From assembly GCA_001599815.1 (NCBI GenBank), contig BCIA01000005.1, forward strand, positions 3,852,472 to 3,916,471: 64,000 nt of DNA, in the 5' to 3' direction. The notes beneath the pieces are model-generated. The model did no database searches. It was not told the origin of the DNA and saw nothing but the letters and a program-made list of their open reading frames with translations. Position numbers and translations under genes: made by a program. Shown here piece by piece: positions 11,913 to 21,357 of the stretch (positions are counted from its first letter, which is position 1; each line of letters starts with the position of its first letter). The DNA comes from Furcasterigmium furcatum (lineage: Eukaryota > Ascomycota > Sordariomycetes > Glomerellales > Plectosphaerellaceae).

Positions 11913-12616
11913 CTTTCCCAAAGAGCCGGAGAGGATAGTGGCGATGATATTGTTGAGGTCCAAGTTGCCGGATCCAGCTGCGAGCCGGGCGGCGACGTGA
12001 GGAGGACAGTCGAGGACGGAAAGGCGGTGTTCAGCTAGAGCGCTGGGCAAGATTTCACCCCTTGGGGATACACCAGAGCTGAATGGCCCGAGTTGGATGG
12101 ACCAGAGCTGGCTCCGACAAAGCAGCAATGAAAGGGCGTCGCCTTGCCTCCGTGACTGAGGTCGGAAGAAGAAGGATGGTTATTTGTTCTCAGGTAGGTC
12201 GTTTGTCGGACAGGCTTGTCCCGTGAAATGGAGTTCCAAGGTTGGACTGGATTCCAGACTCGGACGGAACTAGGTAGGTCCGGTCGGAGGGTCGCTGACT
12301 GTGGCGGCTTTCCGGCGGTTACGGCGCCGTGCTGCCGGCCGTTGGTCGCTGTTGCCTCCCGCTATCAGGGGCCACTCAGCAGCTGGAGGCGGTTGGTGCA
12401 GCCTTGAACCGATGGGAAGCACTGCGTCTCCCGAGGTTCTACCTGAGCTGCTTGGACTCCCTAATGAGGACTAGCGTGCTTGTCGCTCTTGCCTAGGCTC
12501 GGCTCAGCTCAGCCGCGCATCAGTCTGGTGACAACATCAGGATTTGTGCACCTTCTGCGCAATAAACGAAGACAGAAGCAAAACGGAAGGGCTGAAACGG
12601 CACATCGACAGGCCGT

Positions 12617-13144
12617 TTGGGGGCAGGTGAACGTTCTACGAATGTCAGATTACGTCAGCTACATCCCTCCAGGAGTGCCATTACCTCCGAGCTCCGCACC
12701 CAGTTGAGGAGGACGTGTGGCGGCCGCCGGCGGAGACTCCCTCTCAAGGGATTCAGCGAATTCGACGATTGGATGACTGTCAGCCGCGCCAGGGAGCCCA
12801 GGGTCGAACTCGAGATTGACCGGTATCTAGGGTTGAAGCCATCGCAGGCTCAGAATCCGATTGAATGGTGGCTTGCCCATCGTGACGAATTTCCCACGGT
12901 CAGCCGGTTTATCCTTGATATCCTGGCTATCCCGGCTATGTCGGCCGACTGCGAGATGGCCTTCAGCCTTGCCAAACTAACCCCCACATCACAGCGGCAA
13001 TCCATGGCGCCGCTGACCCTCGAGCATCTCCAGTGCCTCAAGAACTGGCTGCAACGGGGCGCTATTACCCTAGGGAGGGGGTTCCGCGCAGGCTTTCCAG
13101 ATGCCCACCTCGTCGACGGGTCAACGGACACCTCCAGGATCTGA
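12617..13144 (+). pseudogene. hAT transposase C-terminal remnant
   Basis: The open frame ends with a recognisable hAT dimerisation domain: ELEIDRYLGL, NPIEWWLAHRDEFPTVSRF, AIPAMSADCEMAFSL and a final helix LEHLQCLKNWL. These are the conserved blocks of hAT transposase C-termini. Homology starts near GFSEFDDWM (about 12755); the preceding 45 residues look like chance frame. The RNase-H-like catalytic core and BED zinc finger are missing, so this is a truncated copy of a DNA transposon, unlikely to be active. The C-terminal frame is intact, which suggests fairly recent truncation. No terminal inverted repeats or target duplications could be assigned. Confidence 0.8.
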
Positions 13145-13424
13145 TCTCCAGCATGGCGATCGCGGCGGCGACCCTGGCGGCGATGGTGACTGTCGAGGGT
13201 ATCACGTGGTGCTTTCAAACGCTCAAAGGACATCACAGGAAGCAAAGACAGGGCCTAGGAACCGTCAAGTAAACAAAGATCGCGAATCTCAGGCTTCAAA
13301 CAGTCAAATCAGACCCTCGGCTTTGCTTCGTTTGCGTTGCGGGCAGCGCTGATTGCGGTCTAATACACATGACCTTTTTGGCTAACCTCCAGGCCGGGTC
13401 GCGACACATTGAAGCTAATCCTGC

Positions 13425-14741
13425 TCAGCCTAGTATCTTGTTCAGCCAGGCAAACTGGTACCTGTTCCACTCCTGCCCAGCTCCAACTTGGACGTGATAT
13501 CCAGCTGTTCCATTGAAGAACTTGTAAGTTGCCTTATCGCCGAGTGCGTCCTTGACAACCTCCGGCTGGCCAGCGAAGAACCCCTCGAACTCGGAATCGA
13601 CGACAAGGACGGGCACGTTGATCTTCTCAACAACATCCTTGAGAGTGTACTGCTTGAGCGATTCGAGCCATAGGTACGGGGAATGCTGTTTGAAGCTCCA
13701 CAGTCCGTGTCCTAGACCCCAGCGGACGGTTGTTGGCACCTGTGGGCTATCCAAGAGCGGCAAGGCAGCCTCGTCAAATTCCTCTTGCTTGCCCGCAGCG
13801 AGAAGTTCCCTCAGGCCCGGGGTCAGCTGACCGGCGTATCCCTCGTAGACATCCCACACGCCGCCATTGAGAATAAGAGCCTTGATCCGAGGCTCAAACG
13901 CAGCGGCACGAGCGGCTAGATACCCACCCATTGAAACGCCAACAAGGACCAGCCGGTCTTTATCGACGAAGCAGCCTTTGCGATTCATCAACTCGTCGAT
14001 CACTGGCGTGAGAACCTTCTCCCAATCAGGGATGAAACCAATGTCATCATTGCGGCGAACCGTGGGCTGCCCTGGCCCTTCGTAGGTCATGACATTCCAG
14101 CCACGGGCCAAGGCTGGTACGACGAACGAGTGGTAGGAATCCTCCTGGCCGGCATCATATCCGTTGCCGATAACCAAGGTCGGCCGTTTAACCCCGTGGG
14201 ATGCGGCTGTGTACCAGATTGCTTCAATGGTGAAGTTGTCGGTCGGGATCTGGATACGTTCGCCAGGAACGGGCAGTGCAGCAAGCGCCTTGTCGAACGC
14301 AGCGCGTTGCTCGAGCCAGAAGCTATTGATACGAGGGTCCGTCCAGTTCGCATGGTTGTAGAAGTCGGCCTGACGGTAGTAGTTCGATGCGGCGAACCAG
14401 GCTTCCCGGACGTTCAATGGATCGTACGCATTGTCCGCATCCTCGGCTTGCTTCTTGGTGTATTCGGCCAACGCGTGGAAGGTCTCAAGCCAGCTGGTGA
14501 AGTTCCCAGCCTTGATGTCTTTCGCTGCGGCCAAGGCGTCGTTGACGTCGCCAGCCCCGAATATAGTGTTTCCGAGGGTGAAGAGCAGCTCGAAATGGAA
14601 GCTTTCATCCTTGCTCAAGAGGATGATGGGATCCTCCGGCTCCTTTGACGAGGATGATGGCCCAGAGTCGCGGGAGAGAATGGAGCTTGAGGCTGCCGTT
14701 GCCCCCAGCAGAACAGCGCTGAACAGGGAAGTTAACTTCAT
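13425..14741 (-). CDS. Secreted alpha/beta hydrolase (esterase of the FrsA/Ayg1-type group)
   Basis: Single exon, 438 aa. The start was set at MKLTSLFSAVLLGATA, which gives a signal peptide. A helical N-terminal region (about 40-165) precedes an alpha/beta-hydrolase core. The nucleophile elbow is GVSMGG, a likely acid residue is in VVDSEFEG, and the catalytic His is in TAGYHVQVG near the C-terminus, completing a Ser-Asp-His set. The overall layout resembles the group of single-domain C-C or ester hydrolases that includes fungal Ayg1 and bacterial dihydroxypseudooxynicotine hydrolase. The signal peptide argues against an intracellular polyketide-shortening role. Several N-x-S/T sites (NFTS, NWTD, NFTI, NGTA) fit secretion. 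The substrate is unknown. Confidence 0.82.
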   Translation of the reverse strand: MKLTSLFSAVLLGATAASSSILSRDSGPSSSSKEPEDPIILLSKDESFHFELLFTLGNTIFGAGDVNDALAAAKDIKAGNFTSWLETFHALAEYTKKQAEDADNAYDPLNVREAWFAASNYYRQADFYNHANWTDPRINSFWLEQRAAFDKALAALPVPGERIQIPTDNFTIEAIWYTAASHGVKRPTLVIGNGYDAGQEDSYHSFVVPALARGWNVMTYEGPGQPTVRRNDDIGFIPDWEKVLTPVIDELMNRKGCFVDKDRLVLVGVSMGGYLAARAAAFEPRIKALILNGGVWDVYEGYAGQLTPGLRELLAAGKQEEFDEAALPLLDSPQVPTTVRWGLGHGLWSFKQHSPYLWLESLKQYTLKDVVEKINVPVLVVDSEFEGFFAGQPEVVKDALGDKATYKFFNGTAGYHVQVGAGQEWNRYQFAWLNKILG

Positions 14742-14938
14742 TTTGAAAGGCACTCAGAAGTAAGTGTATAGTAGAGAAGATTGAGTAGAGTTGCTGATGA
14801 TGGTATTGATCACGTTACAATGTTCTCGGCGATGCACTGCCTTTTATCTTCATTTGCTTGTTCTCGTAATCTGTCCCAGCGAGAGCAACCCACAACCAAC
14901 CTACACCCTCACTATGCACCAGCCGTGCATCGAGCCTG

Positions 14939-15135
14939 TTTGCGATTGGTGTTTTCCTGGTTACGCACTCCCGGGAACCATGTGGCTATCGTGAATAATA
15001 CCGTAACGACTGGACGGACAAGGCAACTTCTTTGCGATTGGTGTTTTCCTGGTTGCGTACTCCCGGGAACCATGTGGCTATCGTGAATAATACCGTAACG
15101 ACTAGGACGGACAAGGTAACTTCTTTGCGATTGGT
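14939..15135 (+). repeat. Tandem 92-93 bp repeat (two copies plus start of a third)
   Basis: The unit begins TTTGCGATTGGTGTTTTCC at about 14939 and recurs at 15031. A third partial copy starts at 15124 and stops matching after about 12 bp. The two full copies are nearly identical; one differs by a single inserted A (GACTGGACGG versus GACTAGGACGG) and two substitutions (ACGCAC versus GCGTAC). The near identity implies recent duplication. Confidence 0.92.
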
Positions 15136-15462
15136 CGCCTTGTAATAGTCTGCCCCTCTCTAGTTCCAGCCGCCCCACGGCTTTCGCACCTCCCATCGCA
15201 AACACTGCTATAGTAGCATAGCCCAGCCCATAAGACCTAAGTCTTACTAGCAACGTAAGTCCGGCAGATGAGAAGGCCCTGGACCAGCAATTCATCACTT
15301 AATTCCGCAATGAGTCGCTATTATAAGTCACCACCTGTCCGAAGGCTACCAAAGGTGACTAGATCTATGTCACGAGTAGCTATTATGGTCATAGAGTGAT
15401 GTAAATCTGCCTTAAGGGAAATGCGTGCGGGTTCCTCATAAACCGCGCTCAGTCCTCAGGGG

Positions 15463-15516
15463 ATGCTTGGCAACTGCATAATGCTTGGCAACTGCCTAAT
15501 GCTTGGCAACTGCCTA
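15463..15516 (+). repeat. 18 bp tandem repeat, three copies
   Basis: The unit ATGCTTGGCAACTGCCTA is repeated head-to-tail three times, with one base different in the first copy (CATA for CCTA). It lies about 350 bp upstream of the Zn2Cys6 regulator start. Confidence 0.92.
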
Positions 15517-15860
15517 TTGCTCTACTTTTCCTCAACTTAACAGTCTATGATTCGTTCGCAACGCTATCTAATTTCCGCACGACGGTATCCTGTGGTGAGA
15601 CAAGAGGCATCTAGCCAAAGATAGATATGATCACGTGCCCGACACGTGCTCATTTCCTCTGTGGAGCTAGACCCATGGGCTCCATGGAGCCCTGGAGAGG
15701 TGGGAGAACCTGGGACAAGACATCCTTTTCTCTGTGCCTTGCGAGTCCCTCCTTCCATAATAACCCAGTCCCTGGATGCGGCGAATTGCAAACAGAACCG
15801 ACCGCGTGGCAACTCTCAACCAGAAGCAACATCGGTCCTCGTGATCATTGCGCAGCAGAC

Positions 15861-17459
15861 ATGGTCAACCATGGCCCCTCAAAGGGCTGCTCGACATGTC
15901 GCAAACGACGCGTCAAATGCGACGAGGACAGGCCAACCTGTCGTGAATGCCTCCGGCTGCGACGGGTGTGTGGAGGTTACGAATCAGAGAAAAAGACACG
16001 CGGAATTCGGTTCAAGAACCAGGGCACTGGTGCAAGGCTCCTTCCGCCGACATCACGGTCCAGGAGCCCTCGCATGTCGACAACGCCAGAATGGACAAGG
16101 CAGGCTGTCATACCAGCAACGATTACCCCCAGCGACGAATCATCCGCTGTCTGCTTCTTCCTCATCTCGATCGCGGGCTTAGGACGCAGCTTTCACTCGA
16201 CCCAGGGCTTCCTGGAGCCTCTTCTCCCTGTCGTAGCCAAGGAGCATCCGGATTCTGTCCTCTCGACCGTCCTGACCGCCGTGTCAACGAAGCTCTGGAG
16301 TATGTGGAAAACCCCAACAAACAGCTATCGAACGCCTCATCCTCCGTTTACCAGGGCGTTGAGTCGCCTGCAAGCAGCTCTCAATGATCCCCTCGAGCGG
16401 TCAAAGGACAGTACCGTCCTCGGCGCTATCTTGATGCATTTCTACGAGAGCCTCGCTGCTCGATCGACGCACCAGCGTACCATGCGCGCCCACCAGGACG
16501 GGGCTCGTGCATTGCTCGAACATGGCGCCGGGAGCGTCCCGGACTCGGATTGCCGCGCATACTTGAGGAGCTACCTGCGGCACTGTGATGTGTCGACATA
16601 TATGGAAGTGCAACCGGACGACACCTCGGGCCTGGATGTTTGGTTCGATGCGGGGTGGGACGATTCTATGCCAGCTAACCCGAGTGCAGTCTTGGACCTG
16701 ATCGGGCTCTCCATTGCCGATCTGCAAAAGAGACTATCCACCTTCATGTGCGGGCTGGCTAAGAATGACCTGGATGGTCTGGCCCTCGCGACTTGGTGGC
16801 AGGACGCTTCGTCCGTTGACGCACAACTCTTGGATTGGGTTCAGTTGGTGCCGGCCTCATGGCAGCCTTATGCAAAACCCGAAGAAGACACCTTTGCTTA
16901 CTTGGGGTTCTGCGATATATACCCGACCGTCCAGATTGCCACGATCTGGAATGTATGGCGCGTTTGCCGGCTCATGGTCATGCGGATGGAGCTCTGTCTG
17001 CTTGCGAAAGCGCCCCCCGAGGCGCTGCAGCAAACCATCTCGATTGCTACCAAGGAATACAGTTTCCCAGATCCCAATCGCGGCAGGGAGTTGGTGGACT
17101 CCATCTGCCGGTCCATGCCGTTTTACCTGGGCAACCGCCAAAATCACGGAGGCATGCACGACTTGGCGGACCCAGCGATCAGAATCCCCAACTACCACGA
17201 CCAAGATTTGGACGAAGCCGTGCGTACGCAGTATCTCCGAGGGGATCAGGCGATGAGTCTCCTCGATTACAAGCGACATATACTGGTTCAAGGCCCTTCG
17301 CACGCACTGCTTCACTTGAATAGCCTGATCAAAGTGCTGTCAAAGGAGGGCGGAGAGCTCATCTGTCGTGGGCTGCGTGGGGACCAAGTCGTCTGGATAC
17401 AGGAACAGTTTCTCAGGGTCTGCGAACTTACTGACCCGGTTCGTCGGTTTAACTGGTAG
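15861..17459 (+). CDS. Zn2Cys6 transcription factor
   Basis: Single exon, 532 aa. The start at MVNHGPSKGC places the binuclear zinc cluster at residues 9-36: CSTCRKRRVKC then CRECLRLRRVC, with the canonical C-X2-C-X6-C-X6-C-X2-C-X6-C spacing. A short basic/Ser-rich linker follows (RSRSPR), then a long helical C-terminal half of the type found in fungal-specific regulators that carry only the DUF3468-like middle region. It is predicted to be nuclear and to bind DNA. Its target is unknown. Neighbours are the secreted hydrolase (divergent) and a broken secreted-protein gene downstream, so control of the hydrolase is possible but unproven. Confidence 0.9.
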   Translation: MVNHGPSKGCSTCRKRRVKCDEDRPTCRECLRLRRVCGGYESEKKTRGIRFKNQGTGARLLPPTSRSRSPRMSTTPEWTRQAVIPATITPSDESSAVCFFLISIAGLGRSFHSTQGFLEPLLPVVAKEHPDSVLSTVLTAVSTKLWSMWKTPTNSYRTPHPPFTRALSRLQAALNDPLERSKDSTVLGAILMHFYESLAARSTHQRTMRAHQDGARALLEHGAGSVPDSDCRAYLRSYLRHCDVSTYMEVQPDDTSGLDVWFDAGWDDSMPANPSAVLDLIGLSIADLQKRLSTFMCGLAKNDLDGLALATWWQDASSVDAQLLDWVQLVPASWQPYAKPEEDTFAYLGFCDIYPTVQIATIWNVWRVCRLMVMRMELCLLAKAPPEALQQTISIATKEYSFPDPNRGRELVDSICRSMPFYLGNRQNHGGMHDLADPAIRIPNYHDQDLDEAVRTQYLRGDQAMSLLDYKRHILVQGPSHALLHLNSLIKVLSKEGGELICRGLRGDQVVWIQEQFLRVCELTDPVRRFNW

Positions 17460-18063
17460 TGAATCATATGCATGCCTTGCAATGAGTCAAAGCAAACTGC
17501 GATATGATGCGGCAAGCCAGAAGAATCAAGCTTTAGGAGTTTGTGCTCGGGATGACGCAGCCTCAAGGTGAGTGGGGGAGAGTTGCCCAAATGAAGGAGC
17601 AGCTTTCAATCTACCGTTATGATAATACGGCAGCAGCACAGACTTTACGGTGAAATCTATGCAAGGGTGGCTGGGTTGTGCATACCAAGCCACCCGCCTC
17701 AACTCAGGGCGGGCTCAGTGTCGGCTCAGGCTAAAAGCAGCGAGGCTCCGGAGCGCATCCAGTTCAGATAGGGAGGGCCTGGTAGAATTCATGGCTGAGG
17801 TTCCGGACTCGCATGAGCTTCCAGGATTGTATTGTCGCTCTTGCTCAGGCTCATCTCAGGTCATGCTTAGCCCCATTTCAGTGAGTGCCCACAGGTTCAC
17901 TCTATTTGAGGTATACCTAAGCTACTGACAAGTCCTTCGGTCCTGCACATTAAGATCTATGCCTGTGGGACTTGTCATCCTCCATGGACAACTTTCGAAT
18001 CCCCTTGCATATGGACGGGTACTCCAAATCCACCACCCAACTGTGTATGGTTCTCTCGAGACA
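17460..18063. other. Intergenic spacer
   Basis: This is the 0.6 kb between the Zn2Cys6 regulator stop and the pseudogene start. Only short uninformative frames are present. No repeat or RNA was recognised. Confidence 0.4.
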
Positions 18064-18773
18064 ATGCTGTCCATCAACAGACCCCTATTCCTTTGGTATC
18101 TCTTCACAGCTGGTCTCGTCGCCCTTTGCGTTTCGGCTCTAACTTCCACAATCACCTCCACCCCAAACGCCATGCAGGACCCATCTCCTTCTGATAATTC
18201 AGGGATCCTCGCGCGCCAAAACATGATGGCCGCGCAGCTCGCCGCGCAGCCCGAGATGAACCGAACCTCGTTCGGCAATGGCCCTAGGGCCACCGTTCGC
18301 GGCTGGCCGAGCACCGGGGGTACCTGATCCTGGTCTGCGACGGAGTCGAGCTCGACTTTCTGGGCCTCGACAGGTTCGAAGAAGCACCACGCTCTCGAGA
18401 TCCCGGCGAGGAAGACGCACACTGCGCGGAGATGCGCAAGCTGGGCCCCAAGTGGTAGGCCTCGGAAAGAGACGAGGCCATGTACGACCTGATGCACACT
18501 TCCGGGGATATGTGGGACACAGACATGAGTTTGTTTGCATGGCCTTCGTTGGGGGGTGGTGTCTGGGCTCTCACGATGAGCAGACATGACGCTGGTTTGC
18601 GGGGTTTGGGCAGGGCCTACAACACGAGGACCATGGATGAGAGGTGTCAATCGATTGAGAAGCTCGGGGGCACCTTTTATGCCAACCAAGAGGACTGTCC
18701 CTATCTTGATCTCCATGGGAAACGCGAGGAAAACGTTACGGCAGCGTCAATGGTGCTGCGTCCTCAGAAATGA
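18064..18773 (+). pseudogene. Broken small secreted-protein gene
   Basis: The first part (ATG at 18064) encodes a signal-peptide-like N-terminus, MLSINRPLFLWYLFTAGL, and stays open to TGA at 18325-18327. Protein-like sequence then resumes in another frame from about 18309 (HRGYLILVCDGVELDFLGL), hits an in-frame TAG at 18456-18458 directly after a Trp codon (KW-stop-ASERDE), and continues in the same frame to 18773 (MWDTDMSLFAWPS, MDERCQSIEKLGGTFYA, CPYLDL). I found no GT-AG intron that removes both lesions. The simplest reading is one frameshift plus one nonsense change in a gene of about 230 codons. The protein family is not recognised by name. Confidence 0.65.
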
Positions 18774-19236
18774 GCAATGCGATGCAGTCATTGTGAAGAG
18801 GTATTTCCAGCTTGGCACATCTTTGTGGTGGAGGTAGTTGAAAGCAGAATAATTCTCATGGAATGACCTGAGCCAGGACTTTTGTTCCGCCCAGGTTTAC
18901 GTTGTCAAGGGATCTGAGGTGCAAGAGTCATCACTCTTCCGCGTTCCTGGTCATGCTCAGTCAAGCACCTAAGCTTCGGTGTTGTGTTACAACTGCTCAC
19001 CAGTCACTGATCTCACAGGAAACCTCAAGACACCAAGGGTTGCAATCAGGCCTAAACAGGGAAAGGAGCTAGGTATTGAGAAAAGGTCATCTGATGTACA
19101 CTCTATCGCTCTCCTGAATGCTCCGCAACGACGGATCTCGTCTCTGCCTCCTCCTCCGGACAAAGGAGCTTGCTTTTGAGAGCCTAGTACAACATACACA
19201 GAGACAACGGGTCGCATCACGTCGCTCTGCTCTGGC
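18774..19236. other. Intergenic spacer
   Basis: This is the 0.46 kb between the end of the broken secreted-protein frame and the 3' end of CYT1. No supported feature was seen. Confidence 0.35.
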
Positions 19237-20559
19237 TTAGCGGCGAACGTTGGTCTCCTTGGGGGGCTGGTATTCGAGCTTCCTCGACTTGAGCCAGGCC
19301 CACTTGTACCTCTTCACCCAGACGCTGAGGGCCCAGAGGGTCGAGGTGACGACGAGGACCTTCATGCCCATCTTCTTGCGGTCGTCCATCTCGGGCTCGG
19401 CGGCCCAGTTGAGGAACTCAACGACGTCCTTGGCCATCTGCGAGGTGGTGGCGGGAGTCTCGTCCTCGTACTCGACGAGGCCGTCGAAGAGGACACGGGC
19501 CATGGCGATACCGGTGCCGGGGAAGTAGGGGTTGAAGTTCATGCCGGGGGCGACCTGGGCACCTGCGGGGGGCTCATCGGGGTAGCCGGTCAGGAGCGAG
19601 AAGATGTAGTCGCAGCCGCCGTGACGGGCCTTGACGATCAGGGACAGATCCGGGGGAAGGGCACCGTTGTTGGCAGCACGGGCGGCCTCGTCGTTCTTGT
19701 AGGGGGAGGGGAGATAGTCGGAGAGCTTGCCGGGGCGCATCTCGATCTCGCCCTCGTCGTTGGGCTCGCCGGGGAACTCGTTCTCCTCGGCCAGGGCCTT
19801 GGCCTCATCGACGGTCAAGACGGTGCCGACCAGGGAGCGGTAAGGAACACGGGCGAGGGAATGGCAGGAGGCGCAGACCTCACGGTAGACCTGGAAACCA
19901 CGGCGGAGGCTTGGCAAATGTCAGAATCGGTTGAGGCGAGGGTGGTGCCGGTGGTGGTGAGTGAACTTACGCCTGGTGGTCGAAGGTGCGGAACCACTGC
20001 TGGTGAACCCAAGGGTAGGCGGTGGAATGCAGACTAAACGGCAAGGGGATAAGTTAGTCATAGATGTTCTCGGTTGGAGTCGAGCGCGCTCGCTGCACAT
20101 CGTTCGATATCCCTCAATCCGCCGTCCCCGGATATCCTTCGTGTTTTCCCGGCGACGTGACGACTCGAGCTCGGAGATTGTTTCACTCACCCTTCCTCGG
20201 CCATGGTGCTGGCATGGGCGGTGGAGCCATAGAGATGGTAGTACCACGCAATCGAGCCGGCGGCGATGGCGGTCGACGTGACGGCGGCGAGGTTCAGACG
20301 GGCGGGAGAGGCTTCGGCGCCAGCACCGCTGGAAGAGGAGGCCGCGCGCTGTTCCAACAATCAATCAGCTTGATGTCCTCCATGCAAACAATTGTGTCCG
20401 GGCCAATTGGCCGCACGGCGTGTCGATGGATGTTGATGTCGTCGTCGAGGGCGTGCCTCGGGAAGAGTAGGGTCGGTGGTGATCAGTCCATACCTTGGCG
20501 AAGGTGACGGGGCCATTGCTGAAAGTGCGCGTCGAGCGCAGGCAGGACCTCGCGAACAT
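19237..20559 (-). CDS. CYT1: Cytochrome c1, respiratory complex III
   Basis: Four exons (20559-20494, 20348-20191, 20033-19971, 19909-19237) give 319 aa. The basic N-terminus [13 protein letters not shown] is a mitochondrial presequence, and a hydrophobic sorting segment follows ([18 protein letters not shown]). The mature part has the covalent heme-binding CASCH in [10 protein letters not shown], the axial-Met region [10 protein letters not shown], and a C-terminal membrane anchor ([15 protein letters not shown]) ending in a short basic matrix tail. It carries electrons from the Rieske protein to cytochrome c on the intermembrane side of the inner membrane (family knowledge). All junctions restore the conserved [15 protein letters not shown]. 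Confidence 0.96.
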
Positions 20560-21357
20560 GACGGGCGAGCTGTATCCTCAGCCGTGCGAGCGGTCGCGAT
20601 CGGTGTGGAGGGACAATGGGTTGTTGTGCCTCTGGTGACGACGGCTTGGGAGAAAAGTACTCAGGCCATTGACGGATGGAGCTGGAGAGAGAGAGAGGAA
20701 ATCTCGGAAAGCAGGCGAATGGAAACAGGCGGATCCTGATTGGCCGAGAGCACCCGAAGCGGCCACCCGAGTCACATGACCACTGGATGCCGACCGAGTG
20801 GGCCCCTGCTCAACGTCAAGCCCCTGAGCCCCTTGATCAACCTGGAAGTTTAAGCTCTCGCCAGAAGCTTGACAGTTGCATCACTGTATTCGGGCAGTTA
20901 AAGTTGCATGGTGAGTGGCGTGTGACATTTGTGCGGTCCGCCACCCCTCGCCATGTTAAGTACCTAGCTACCGTCGCCATCTTTCCCATCATGATACCAA
21001 CTGGTAAGAGGCTCTCCGGAATGATCTTGGTCTCATCAAGTCCCGGCCGAGTTTGCCATTCTCCCCGTCTCAATCCTAAAGCAGAGTGATTTGGTCATGT
21101 CCTGTCTTTAAGATTTGTTCCCAGCTGCTGCCCAGAACTGTAACGACTGGTAGGTTTCCTCAACATGTGGCATTTTCCCTTACGGCGCCACACGATGATC
21201 ACAGCTTTGCCCTATAAGCTTTCCACAATCGTGTGAAATTCCATGAGCCTCCTATAAAGGGGTGCGAGGCCCCAGCAAGGTTTGAAGTTTCTGTCCTTCA
21301 GTCGTCGAATTCTCCGCCATTCTCCGAGGGTGAAGGCTTCATCTGTGCAGATTTGCC
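20560..21357. promoter_or_regulatory. Divergent promoter region of CYT1 and the F-box gene
   Basis: The 0.8 kb between two divergent starts shows no convincing frame on either strand. No specific site could be named. Confidence 0.4.

Larger units (their letters stand above)
14742..15860. other. Repeat-bearing divergent spacer
   Basis: This 1.1 kb lies between the hydrolase start (minus) and the Zn2Cys6 regulator start (plus). It is visibly more AT-rich than its surroundings and carries two separate tandem repeats (14939-15135 and 15463-15516) plus a short palindrome, TAAGAC-CTAA-GTCTTA, near 15230-15246. It presumably holds both promoters. Confidence 0.55.

Noticed and set aside
13425..17459. 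Hydrolase plus Zn2Cys6 gene as a second metabolic cluster
   Set aside because: Only two genes, no shared promoter motif seen, and no tailoring enzymes nearby.
18061..18458. An intron explaining the stop at 18456
   Set aside because: The GTAGGC at 18455 could be a donor, but downstream acceptors give an immediate stop or wrong frame, and it does not solve the earlier frame change.
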